From: Osmia lignaria lignaria
Taxonomy: Eukaryota; Arthropoda; Insecta; Hymenoptera; Megachilidae
Assembly (NCBI RefSeq): GCF_051020975.1
Contig: NW_027478169.1
Span: 10,168,001 to 10,232,000, forward strand
Direction of reading: 5' to 3'
DNA: 64,000 nt
Position 1 is the stretch's first letter; each line of letters opens with the position of its first letter. Shown here in pieces: positions 10,302-22,538 of this stretch. The notes under the pieces are model-generated. The model was not told the DNA's origin, ran no database searches, and was given only the letters and a program-made list of their open reading frames with translations. A program made the translations under genes and the position numbers.

Positions 10302-11267
10302 TCAGATGCGTAGTTCTCGAGATATATCAAGATATTTAAAAGTTCCGAAGCCGCACCAACATAATAGAGATACAGAAACACCGTGGCCCCTTTCTTTGAG
10401 ATAACTCTGCACTATTGCGAGCTGCAAATGTCACTTCCAGCTTAGCTGTGCAGAAGAAGAACAACAAGAAGAAGAAATATCTCGAAATATGTCCGTCAGG
10501 CCCCTTCCCTTGAGATAAATCTGCAAATATCTCGGAAACGAAGCGAGCTATGGCAAAATGTTAAGAGACCTTATTTGTAGAGAATTAAGTTTCCTACTTT
10601 TTATGTGCTATGATATTTTTTGATCAGATGCGTAGTTCTCGAGATATATCAAGATATTTAAAAGTTCCGAAGCCGCACCAACATAATAGAGATACAGAAA
10701 CACCGTGGCCCCTTTCTTTGAGATAACTCTGCGCTATTGCGAGCTGGAAATGCCACTTCCAGTTTAGCTGTGCAGAAGAAGAACAACAAGAAGAGGAAAT
10801 ATCTCGAAATATGTCCGTCAGGCCCCTTCCCTTGAGATATATCTGCAAATATCTCGGAAACGAAACGAGCTATGGCAAAATGTTAAGAGACCTTTTTTGT
10901 AGAGAATTATGTTTCCTACAATTTATGTTCTATGATATTTTTTGATCAGAAGCGTAGTTTTCGAGATATATCGAGATATTTAAAAGATCCGAAGCTGCAC
11001 CAACATAATAGAGATACAGAAACACCGTGGCCCCTTTCTTTGAGATAACTCTGCACTAGTGCGAGCCGCAAATGCCGCTTCCAGCTTAGCTGTGCAGAAG
11101 AAGAACAACAAGAAGAAGAAATATCTCGAAATATGTCCGTCAGGCCCCTTCCCTCGAGATAAATCTGCAAATCTCTCGGAAACGAAGCGAGCTATGGCAA
11201 AATGTTAAGAGACCTTTTTTGTAGAGAATTAAGTTTCCTACTTTTTATGTTCTATGATATTTTTCGA

Positions 11268-11911
11268 TCGGATGCGTAGTTCTCGAGATATATCAAGATA
11301 TTTAAAAGTTCCGAAGCCGCACCAACATAATAGAGATACAGACACACCGTGGCCCCTTTCTTTGAGATAACTCTGCACTATTGCGAGCTGCAAATGCCAC
11401 TTCCAGCTTAGCTGTGCAGAAGAAGAACAACAAAAAGAAGAAATATCTCGAAATATGTCCGTCAGGCCCCTTCCCTTGAGATAAATCTGCAAATATCTCG
11501 GAAACGAAGCGAGCTATGGCAAAATGTTAAGAGACCTCTTTTGTAGAGAATTAAGTTTCCTACTTTTTATGTTCTATGATATTTTTCGATCAGATGCGTA
11601 GTTCTCGAGATATATCAAGATATTTAAAAGTTCCGAAGCCGCACCAACATAATAGAGATACAGACACACCGTGGCCCCTTTCTTTGAGATAACTCTGCAC
11701 TACTGCGAGCTGCAAATGCCACTTCCAGCTTAGCTGTGCAGAAGAAGAACAACAAGAAGAAGAAATATCTGGAAATATGTCCGTCAGGCCCCTTCCCTTG
11801 AGATAAATCTGCAAATATCTCGGAAACGAAGCGAGCTACTGCAAAATGTTAAGAGACCTTTTTTGTAGAAAATTCGGATTCCTACTTTTTATGTTCTATG
11901 ATATTTTTTGA
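11268..11911. repeat. Dimer block, second copy (first at 9658-10301)
   Basis: This is the counterpart of 9658-10301. Its head carries gatcgg instead of gatcag, which removes the usual minus-strand stop codon at the monomer boundary and lengthens the incidental reading frame by ten codons. Only a point change is involved; the phase of the array is unchanged. Confidence 0.75.
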
Positions 11912-14487
11912 TCAGATGCGTAGTTCTCGAGATATATCAAGATATTTAAAAGTTCCGAAGCCGCACCAACATAATAGAGATACAGAAACACCGTGGCCCC
12001 TTTCTTTGAGATAACTCTGCACTATTGCGAGCTGCAAATGCCACTTCCAGCTTAGCTGTGCAGAAGAAGAACAACAAGAAGAAGAAATATCTCGAAATAT
12101 GTCCGTCAGACCCCTTCCCTTGAGATAAATCTGCAAATATCTCGGAAACGAAGCGAGATATGGCAAAATGTTAAGAGACCTTTTTTGTAGAGAATTATGT
12201 TTCCCACAATTTACGTTCTATGATATTTTTTGATCAGAAGCGTAGTTTTCGAGATATATCGAGATATTTAAAAGATCCGAAGCCGCACCAACATAATAGA
12301 GATACAGAAACACCGTGGCCCCTTTCTTTGAGATAACTCTGCACTATTGCGAGCTGTAAATGCCACTTCCAGCTTAGCTGTGCAGAAGAAGAACAACAAG
12401 AAGAAGACATATCTCGAAATATGTCCGTCAGGCCCCTTCCCTTGAGATATATCTGCAAATATCTCGGAAACGAAGCGAGCTATGGCAAAATGTTAAGAGA
12501 CCTTTTTTGTAGAGAATTATGTTTCCTACAATTTATGTTCTATGATATTTTTTGATCAGAAGCGTAGTTTTCGAGATATATCGAGATATTTAAAAGTTCC
12601 AAAGCCGCACCAACATAATAGAGATACAGAAACACCGTGGCCCCTTTCTTTGAGATAACTCTGCACTAGTGCGAGCCGCAAATGCCACTTCCAGCTTAGC
12701 TGTGCGGAAGAAGAACAACAAGAAGAAGAAATATCTCGAAATATGTCCGTCAGGCCCCTTCCCTTGAGATAAATCTGCAAATATCTCGGAAACGAAGCGA
12801 GCTATGGCAAAATGTTAAGAGACCTTTTTTGTAGAGAATTAAGTTTCCTACTTTTTATGTTCTACGATATTTTTTGATCAGATGCGTAGTTCTCGAGATA
12901 TATCAAGATATTTAAAAGTTCCGAAGCCGCACCAACATAATAGAGATACAGAAACACCGTGGCCCCTTTCTTTGAGATAACTCTGCACTATTGCGAGCTG
13001 CAAATGCCACTTCCAGCTTAGCTGTGCAGAGGAAGAACAACAAGAAGGAGAAATATCTCGAAATATGTCCGTCAGGCCAGTTCCTTTGAGCTGAATCTGC
13101 AAATATCTCGGAAACGAAGCGAGCTATGGCAAAATGTTAAGAGACGTTTTTTATAGAGAATTATGTTTCCTACAATTTATGCTCTATGATATTTTTTGAT
13201 CAGAAGCGTAGTTTTCGAGACATATCGAGATATTTAAAAGTTCCGAAGCCGCACCAACATAATAGGGATACAGAAACACCGTGGCCCCTTTCTTTGAGAT
13301 AACTCTGCACTAGTGCGAGCCGCAAATGCCACTTCCAGCTTAGCTGTGCAGAAGAAGAACAACAAGAAGAAGAAATATCTCGAAATATGTCCGTCAGGCC
13401 CCTTCCCTTGAGATAAATCTGCAAATATCTCGGAAACGAAGCGAGCTATGGCAAAATGTTGAGAGACCTTTTTTGTAGAGAATTAAGTTTCCTACTTTTT
13501 ATGTTCTATGATATTTTTGGATCAGATGCGTAGTTCTCGAGATATATCAAGATATTTAAAAGTTCCGAAGCCGCACCAACATAATAGAGATACAGAAACA
13601 CCGTGGCCCCTTTCTTTGAAATAACTCTGCACCATTGCGAGCTGTAAATGCCACTTCCAGCTTAGCTGTGCAGAAGAAGAACAACAAGAAGAAGACATAT
13701 CTCGAAATATGACCGTCAGGCCCCTTCCCTTGAGATATATCTGCAAATATCTCGGAAACGAAGCGAGCTATGGCAAAATGTTAAGAGACCTTTTTTGTAG
13801 AGAATTATGTTTCCTACAATTTATGTTCTATGATATTTTTTGATCAGAAGCGTAGTTTTCGAGATATATCGAGATATTTAAAAGTTCCAAAGCCGCACCA
13901 ACATAATAGAGATACAGAAACACCGTGGCCCCTTTCTTTGAGATAACTCTGCACTAGTGCGAGCCGCCAATGCCACTTCCAGCTTAGCTGTGCAGAAGAA
14001 GAACATCAAGAAGAAGAAATATCTCGAAATATGTCCGTCAGGCCAGTTCCTTTGAGCTGAATCTGCAAATATCTCGGAAACGAAGCGAGCTATGGCAAAA
14101 TGTTAAGAGACGTTTTTTATAGAGAATTATGTTTCCTACAATTTATGTTCTATGATATTTTTTGATCAGAAGCGTAGTTTTCGAGATATATCGAGATATT
14201 TAAAAGTTCCGAAGCCGCACCAACATAATAGGGATACAGAAACACCGTGGCCCCTTTCTTTGAGATAACTCTGCACTAGTGCGAGCCGCAAATGCCACTT
14301 CCAGCTTAGCTGTGCAGAGGAAGAACAACAAGAAGAAGAAATATCTCGAAATATGTCCGTCAGGCCAGTTCCTTTGAGCTGAATCTGCAAATATCTCGGA
14401 AACGAAGCGAGCTATGGCAAAATGTTAAGAGACGTTTTTTATAGAGAATTATGTTTCCTACAATTTATGTTCTATGATATTTTTTGA

Positions 14488-15131
14488 TCAGAAGCGTAGT
14501 TTTCGAGATATATCGAGATATTTAAAAGTTCCGAAGCCGCACCAACATAATAGGGATACAGAAACACCGTGGCCCCTTTCTTTGAGATAACTCTGCACGA
14601 TTGCGAGCTGTAAATGCCACTTCCAGCTTAGCTGTGCAGAAGAAGCACAACAAGAAGAAGAAATATCTCGAAATATGTCCGTCAGGCCAGTTCCTTTGAG
14701 CTGAATCTGCAAATATCTCGGAAACGAAGCGAGCTATGGCAAAATGTTAAGAGACGTTTTTTATAGAGAATTATGTTTCCTACCATTTATGTTCTATAAT
14801 ATTTTTTGATCAGAAGCGTAGTTTTCGAGATATATCGAGATATTTAAAAGTTCCGAAGCCGCACCAACATAATAGGGATACAGAAACACCGTGGCCCCTT
14901 TCTTTGAGATAACTCTGCACTAGTGCGAGCCGCAAATGCCACTTCCAGCTTAGCTGTGCAGAGGAAGCACAACAAGAAGAAGAAATATCTCGAAATATGT
15001 CCGTCAGGCCAGTTCCTTTGAGCTGAATCTGCAAATATCTCGGAAACGAAGCGAGCTATGGCAAAATGTTAAGAGACGTTTTTTATAGAGAATTATGTTT
15101 CCTACCATTTATGTTCTATAATATTTTTTGA
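14488..15131. repeat. Adjacent monomer pair with shared taccattt tail
   Basis: Monomers 14488 and 14810 share gaagcacaac, the A-type agttcctttgagctg stretch, ttttttatagag, and the tail taccatttatgttctataat. They differ in the hairpin left arm (gctgtaaatg versus gccgcaaatg) and in cacgattgc versus cactagtgc. The same tail marks 18675, 18997, 22217, 24149 and 25115. Confidence 0.7.
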
Positions 15132-18029
15132 TCAGAAGCGTAGTTTTCGAGATATATCGAGATATTTAAAAGTTCCGAAGCCGCACCAACATAATAGGGA
15201 TACAGAAACACCGTGGCCCCTTTCTTTGAGATAACTCTGCACTAGTGCGAGCCGCAAATGCCACTTCCAGCTTAGCTGTGCAGAAGAAGAACAACAAGAA
15301 GAAGAAATATCTCGAAATATGTCCGTCAGGCCCCTTCCCTTGAGATATATCTGCAAATATCTCGGAAATGAAGCGAGCTATGGCAAAATGTTAAGAGACC
15401 TTTTTTGTAGAGAATTATGCTTCCTACAATTTTTGTTCTATGATATTTTTTGATCAGAAGCGTAGTTTTCGAGATACATCGAGATATTTAAAAGTTCCGA
15501 AGCCGCACCAACATAATAGAGATACAGAAACACCGTGGCCCCTTTCTTACAGATAACTCTGCACTATTGCGAGCTGCAAACGCCACTTCCAGCTTAGCTG
15601 TGCAGAGGAAGAACAACAAGAAGAAGAAATATCTCGAAATATGTCCGTCAGGCCAGTTCCTTTGAGCTGAATCTGCAAATATCTCGGAAACGAAGCGAGC
15701 TATGGCAAAATGTTAAGAGACGTTTTTTGTAGAGAATTATGTTTCCTACAATTTATGTTCTATGATATTTTTTGATCAGAAGCGTAGTTTTCGAGATATA
15801 TCGAGATATTTAAAAGTTCCGAAGCCGCACCAACATAATAGGGATACAGAAACACCGTGGCCCCTTTCTTTGAGATAACTCTGCACTATTGCGAGCTGCA
15901 AATGCCACTTCCAGCTTAGCTGTGCAGAAGAAGAACATCAAGAAGAAGAAATATCTCGAAATATGTCCGTCAGGCCCCTTCCCCTGAGATAAATCTGCAA
16001 ATATCTCGGAAACGAAGAGAGCTATGGCAAAATGTTATGAGACCTTTTTTGTAGAGAATTAAGTTTCCTACTTTTTATGTTCTATGATATTTTTTGATCT
16101 GATGCGTAGTTCTCGAGATATATCAAGCTATTTAAAAGTTCCGAAGCCGCACCAACATAATAGAGATACAGAAACACCGTGGCCCCTTTCTTTGAGATAA
16201 CTCTGCACTATTGCGAGCTGTAAATGCCACTTCCAGCTTAGCTGTGCAGAAGAAGAACAACAAGAAGAAGAAATATCTCGAAATATGTCCGTCAGGCCCC
16301 TTCCCTTGAGATATATCTGCAAATATCTCGGAAACGAAGCGAGCTATGGCAAAATGTTAAGGGACCTTTTTTGTAGAGAATTATGTTTCCTACAATTTAT
16401 GTTCTATGATATTTTTTGATCAGAAGCGTAGTTTTCGAGATATATCGAGATATTTAAAAGTTCCGAAGCCGCACCAACATAATAGAGATACAGAAACACC
16501 GTGGCCCCTTTCTTTGAGATAACTCTGCACTAGTGCGAGCCGCAAATGCCAGTTCCAGCTTAGCTGTGCAGAAGAAGAACAACAAGAAGAAGAAATATCT
16601 CGAAATATGTCCGTCAGGCCCCTTCCCTTGAGATAACTCTGCAAATATCTCGGAAACAAAGCGAGCTATGGCAAAATGTTAAGAGACCTTTTTTGTAGAG
16701 AATTAAGTTTCCTACTTTTTATGTTGTATGATATTTTTTGATCAGATGCGTAGTTCTCGAGATATATCAAGATATTTAAAAGTTCCGAAGCCGCACCAAC
16801 ATAATAGAGATACAGAAACACCGTGGCCCCTTTCTTTGAGATAACTCTGCACGATTGCGAGCTGCAAATGCCACTTCCAGCTTAGCTGTGCAGAGGAAGA
16901 ACAACAAGAAGAAGAAATATCTCGAAATATGTCCGTCAGGCCAGTTCCTTTGAGCTGAATCTGCAAATATCTCGGAAACGAAGCGAGCTATGGCAAAATG
17001 TTAAGAGACGTTTTTTGTAGAGAATTATGTTTACTACAATTTATGTTCTATGATATTTTTTGATCAGAAGCGTAGTTTTCGAGATATATCGAGATATTTA
17101 AAAGTTCCGAAGCCGCACCAACATAATAGGGATACAGAAACACCGTGGCCCCTTTCTTTGAGATAACTCTGCACTAGTGCGAGCCGCAAATGCCACTTCC
17201 AGCTTAGCTGTGCAGAAGAAGAACAACAAGAAGAAGAAATATCTCGAAATATGTCCGTCAGGCCCCTTCCCTTGAGATAAATCTGCAAATATCTCGGAAA
17301 CGAAGCGAGCTATGGCAAAATGTTAAGAGACCTTTTTTGTAGAGAATTAAGTTTCCTACTTTTTATGTTCTATGATATTTTTTGATCAGATGCGTAGTTC
17401 TCGAGATATATCAAGATATTTAAAAGTTCCGAAGCCGCACCAACATAATAGAGATACAGAAACACCGTGGCCCCTTTCTTTGAGATAACTCTGCACTATT
17501 GCGAGCTGTAAATGCCACTTCCAGCTTAGCTGTGCAGAGGAAGAACAACAAGAAGAAGAAATATCTCGAAATATGTCCGTCAGGCCAGTTCCTTTGAGCT
17601 GAATCTGCAAATATCTCGGAAACGAAGCGAGCTATGGCAAAATGATAAGAGACGTTTTTTGTAGAGAATTATGTTTCCTACAATTTATGTTCTATGATAT
17701 TTTTTGATCAGAAGCGTAGTTTTCGAGATATATCGAGATATTTAAAAGTTCCGAAGCCGCACCAACATAATAGGGATACAGAAACACCGTGGCCCCTTTC
17801 TTTGAGATAACTCTGCACTAGTGCGAGCCGCAAATGCCACTTCCAGCTTAGCTGTGCAGAAGAAGAACAACAAGAAGAAGAAATATCTCGAAATATGTCC
17901 GTCAGGCCCCTTTCCTTGAGATAAATCTGCAAATATCTCGGAAACGAAGCGAGCTATGGCAAAATGTTAAGAGACCTTTTTTGTAGAGAATTAAGTTTCC
18001 TACTTTTTATCTTCTATGATATTTTTTGA

Positions 18030-18352
18030 TCAGATGCGTAGTTCTCGAGATATATCAAGATATTTAAAAGTTCCGAAGCCGCACCAACATAATAGAGATA
18101 CAGAAATACCGTGGCCCCTCTCTTTGAGATAACTCTGCACTATTGCGAGCTGGAAATGCCACTTCCAGTTTAGCTCTTGCAGAAGAAGGACAAGAAGAAG
18201 AAGAAATATCTCGAAATATGTCCGTTAGGCCCCTTCCCTTGAGATAAATCTGCAAATATCTCGGAAACGAAGCGACCTATGGCAAAATGTTAAGAGACCT
18301 TTTTTGTAGAGAATTAAGTTTCCTACAATTTATGTTCTATGATATTTTTTGA
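18030..18352. repeat. 323-bp monomer with one-base insertion in the hairpin right arm
   Basis: The normal agctgtgcag reads agctcttgcag here, a net gain of one base, followed by agaaggacaag. The insertion shifts the minus-strand frame. Other private markers are gaaataccg, cccctctctttg, ccgttaggcc and gcgacctatgg. All of these recur in the monomer at 27369, 9,339 bases away, so the two descend from one event. Confidence 0.85.
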
Positions 18353-18674
18353 TCAGAAGCGTAGTTTTCGAGATATATCGAGATATTTAAAAGTTCCGAA
18401 GCCGCACCAACATAATAGGGATACAGAAACACCGTGGCCCCTTTCTTTGAGATAACTCTACACTAGTGCGAGCCGCAAATGCCACGTCCAGCTTAGCTGT
18501 GCAGAAGAAGAACAACAAGAAGAAGAAATATCTCGAAATATGTCCGTCAGGCCAGTTCCTTTGAGCTGAATCTGCAAATATCTCGGAAACGAAGCGAGCT
18601 ATGGCAAAATGTTCAGAGACGTTTTTTGTAGAGAATTATGTTTCCTACAATTTATGTTCTATGATATTTTTTGA

Positions 18675-19318
18675 TCAGAAGCGTAGTTTTCGAGATATAT
18701 CGAGATATTTAAAAGTTCCGAAGCCGCACCAACATAATAGGGATACAGAAACACCGTGGCCCCTTTCTTTGAGATAACTCTGCACTAGTGCGAGCTGCAA
18801 ATGCCACTTCCAGCTTAGCTGTGCAGAGGAAGAACAACAAGAAGAAGAAATATCTCGAAATATGTCCGTCAGGCCAGTTCCTTTGAGCTGAATCTGCAAA
18901 TATCTCGGAAACGAAGCGAGCTATGGCAAAATGTTAAGAGACGTTTTTTATAGAGAATTATGTTTCCTACCATTTATGTTCTATAATATTTTTTGATCAG
19001 AAGCGTAGTTTTCGAGATATATCGAGATATTTAAAAGTTCCGAAGCCGCACCAACATAATAGGGATACAGAAACACCGTGGCCCCTTTCTTTGAGATAAC
19101 TCTGCACTAGTGCGAGCTGCAAATGCCACTTCCAGCTTAGCTGTGCAGAGGAAGAACAACAAGAAGAAGAAATATCTCGAAATATGTCCGTCAGGCCAGT
19201 TCCTTTGAGCTGAATCTGCAAATATCTCGGAAACGAAGCGAGCTATGGCAAAATGTTAAGAGACGTTTTTTATAGAGAATTATGTTTCCTACCATTTATG
19301 TTCTATAATATTTTTTGA
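18675..19318. repeat. Adjacent monomers identical as read
   Basis: I found no difference between monomers 18675 and 18997 when reading them in parallel, including the rare taccatttatgttctataat tail and the ttttttatagag stretch. This is a very recent one-unit duplication, or possibly an assembly duplication. Confidence 0.8.
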
Positions 19319-21572
19319 TCAGAAGCGTAGTTTTCGAGATATATCGAGATATTTAAAAGTTCCGAAGCCGCACCAACATAATAGGGATACAGAAACACCG
19401 TGGCCCCTTTCTTTGAGATAACTCTGCACTAGTGCGAGCCGCAAATGCCACTTCCAGCTTAGCTGTGCAGAAGAAGAACAACAAGAAGAAGAAATATCTC
19501 GAAATATGTCCGTCAGGCCCCTTCCCTTGAGATATATCTGCAAATATCTCGGAAATGAAGCGAGCTATGGCAAAATGTTAAGAGCCCTTTTTTGTAGAGA
19601 ATTATGCTTCCTACAATTTATGTTCTATGATATTTTTTGATCAGAAGCGTAGTTTTCGAGATACATCGAGATATTTAAAAGTTCCGAAGCCGCACCAACA
19701 TAATAGAGATACAGAAACACCGTGGCCCCTTTCTTTGAGATAACTCTGCACTAGTGCGAGCCGCAAATGCCAGTTCCAGCTTAGCTGTGCAGAAGAAGAA
19801 CAACAAGAAGAAGAAATATCTCGAAATATGTCCGTCAGGCCCCTTCCCTTGAGATAACTCTGCAAATATCTCGGAAACAAAGCGAGCTATGGCAAAATGT
19901 TAAGAGACCTTTTTTGTAGAGAATTAAGTTTCCTACTTTTTATGTTGTATGATATTTTTTGTTCAGATGCGTAGTTCTCGAGATATATCAAGATATTTAA
20001 AAGTTCCGAAGCCGCACCAACATAATAGAGATACAGAAACACCGTGGCCCCTTTCTTTGAGATAACTCTGCACTAGTGCGAGCCGCAAATGCCAGTTCCA
20101 GCTTAGCTGTGCAGAAGAAGAACAACAAGAAGAAGAAATATCTCGAAATATGTCCGTCAGGCCCCTTCCCTTGAGATAACTCTGCAAATATCTCGGAAAC
20201 AAAGCGAGCTATGGCAAAATGTTAAGAGACCTTTTTTGTAGAGAATTAAGTTTCCTACTTTTTATGTTGTATGATATTTTTTGATCAGATGCGTAGTTCT
20301 CGAGATATATCAAGATATTTAAAAGTTCCGAAGCCGCACCAACATAATAGAGATACAGAAACACCGTGGCCCCTTTCTTTGAGATAACTCTGCACTATTG
20401 CGAGCTGCAAATGCCACTTCCAGCTTAGCTGTGCAGAGGAAGAACAACAAGAAGAAGAAATATCTCGAAATATGTCCGTCAGGCCAGTTCCTTTGAGCTG
20501 AATCTGCAAATATCTCGGAAACGAAGCGAGCTATGGCAAAATGATAAGAGACGTTTTTTGTAGAGAATTATGTTTCCTACAATTTATGTTCTATGATATT
20601 TTTTGATCAGAAGCGTAGTTTTCGAGATATATCGAGATATTTAAAAGTTCCGAAGCCGCACCAACATAATAGGGATACATAAACACCGTGGCCCCTTTCT
20701 TTGAGATAACTCTGCACTAGTGCGAGCCGCAAATGCCACTTCCAGCTTAGCTGTGCAGAAGAAGAACAACAAGAAGAAGAAATATCTCGAAATATGTCCG
20801 TCAGGCCCCTTCCCTTGAGATAAATCTGCAAATATCTCGGAAACGAAGCGAGCTATGGCAAAATGTTAAGAGACCTTTTTTGTAGAGAATTAAGTTTCCT
20901 ACTTTTTATGTTCTATGATATTTTTTGATCAGATGCGTAGTTCTCGAGATATATCAAGATATTTAAAAGTTCCGAAGCCGCACCAACATAATAGAGATAC
21001 AGAAACACCGTGGCCCCTTTCTTTGAGATAACTCTGCACTATTGCGAGCTGTAAATGCCACTTCCAGCTTAGCTGTGCAGAGGAAGAACAACAAGAAGAA
21101 GAAATATCTCGAAATATGTCCGTCAGGCCAGTTCCTTTGAGCTGAATCTGCAAATATCTCGGAAACGAAGCGAGCTATGGCAAAATGATAAGAGACGTTT
21201 TTTGTAGAGAATTATGTTTCCTACAATTTATGTTCTATGATATTTTTTGATCAGAAGCGTAGTTTTCGAGATATATCGAGATATTTAAAAGTTCCGAAGC
21301 CGCACCAACATAATAGGGATACAGAAACACCGTGGCCCCTTTCTTTGAGATAACTCTGCACTAGTGCGAGCCGCAAATGCCACTTCCAGCTTAGCTGTGC
21401 AGAAGAAGAACAACAAGAAGAAGAAATATCTCGAAATATGTCCGTCAGGCCCCTTTCCTTGAGATAAATCTGCAAATATCTCGGAAACGAAGCGAGCTAT
21501 GGCAAAATGTTAAGAGACCTTTTTTGTAGAGAATTAAGTTTCCTACTTTTTATCTTCTATGATATTTTTTGA
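18997..21572. repeat. Eight-monomer segment with a seven-monomer counterpart at 25115-27368
   Basis: Monomers 18997, 19319 and 19641 match 25115, 25437 and 25759 (offset 6,118, or 19 monomers). Monomers 20285, 20607, 20929 and 21251 match 26081, 26403, 26725 and 27047 (offset 5,796, or 18 monomers). The unit at 19963 has no counterpart, so the two segments differ by exactly one monomer. Monomer 19963 resembles 19641 internally (gccagttccagc, gataactctgc, aaacaaagcg), which fits a one-unit duplication in this copy. Confidence 0.78.
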
Positions 21573-22538
21573 TCAGATGCGTAGTTCTCGAGATATATCA
21601 AGATATTTAAAAGTTCCGAAGCCGCACCAACATAATAGAGATACAGAAATACCGTGGCCCCTCTCTTTGAGATAACTCTGCACTATTGCGAGCTGGAAAT
21701 GCCAGTTCCAGCTTAGCTGTGCAGAAGAAGAACAACAAGAAGAAGAAATATCTCGAAATATGTCCGTCAGGCCCCTTCCCTTGAGATAACTCTGCAAATA
21801 TCTCGGAAACAAAGCGAGCTATGGCAAAATGTTAAGAGACCTTTTTTGTAGAGAATTAAGTTTCCTACTTTTTATGTTGTATGATATTTTTTGTTCAGAT
21901 GCGTAGTTCTCGAGATATATCAAGATATTTAAAAGTTCCGAAGCCGCACCAACATAATAGAGATACAGAAACACCGTGGCCCCTTTCTTTGAGATAACTC
22001 TGCACTATTGCGAGCTGCAAATGCCACTTCCAGCTTAGCTGTGCAGAGGAAGAACAACAAGAAGAAGAAATATCTCGAAATATGTCCGTCAGGCCAGTTC
22101 CTTTGAGCTGAATCTGCAAATATCTCGGAAACGAAGCGAGCTATGGCAAAATGATAAGAGACGTTTTTTGTAGAGAATTATGTTTCCTACAATTTATGTT
22201 CTATGATATTTTTTGATCAGAAGCGTAGTTTTCGAGATATATCGAGATATTTAAAAGTTCCGAAGCCGCACCAACATAATAGGGATACAGAAACACCGTG
22301 GCCCCTTTCTTTGAGATAACTCTGCACTAGTGCGAGCTGCAAATGCCACTTCCAGCTTAGCTGTGCAGAGGAAGAACAACAAGAAGAAGAAATATCTCGA
22401 AATATGTCCGTCAGGCCAGTTCCTTTGAGCTGAATCTGCAAATATCTCGGAAACGAAGCGAGCTATGGCAAAATGTTAAGAGACGTTTTTTATAGAGAAT
22501 TATGTTTCCTACCATTTATGTTCTATAATATTTTTTGA
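20607..22538. repeat. Six-monomer (1,932 bp) higher-order unit, copy 1
   Basis: Monomers 20607, 20929, 21251, 21573, 21895 and 22217 recur in the same order at 22539-24470. Private markers are cccctttccttgag in 21251, the chimeric monomer 21573, ttttgttcag at the head of 21895, and taccattt with ctataat at the end of 22217. One visible difference is gatacataaac in 20607 versus gatacagaaac in 22539. Confidence 0.88.
21573..21894. repeat. Chimeric monomer with perfect 8-bp inner hairpin
   Basis: The left half carries the markers of monomer 18030 (gaaataccg, cccctctctttg, gctggaaatg). From gccagttccagct onward it carries those of 19641 (gataactctgc, aaacaaagcg, gttgtatgat, ttgttcag). The switch falls inside the hairpin, between the agctggaa and ttccagct arms, which are now fully complementary. 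It is repeated at 23505 as part of the 1,932-bp duplication. Confidence 0.8.

Larger units (their letters stand above)
1..12877. repeat. Array region 1: mixed monomers with short local duplications
   Basis: Forty monomers. All carry the ccccttcccttgag version of the second half. Two hairpin haplotypes alternate irregularly: gctgcaaatg with ttccagctt, and gctggaaatg with ttccagttt (for example 1932, 4185, 4507, 5472, 6116, 8370). Early monomers (1289-5793) often end in gcatatatctcggaagcg, a local marker. Duplicated blocks are one to three monomers long. The agttcctttgagctgaat version that defines region 2 is absent here. Confidence 0.8.
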
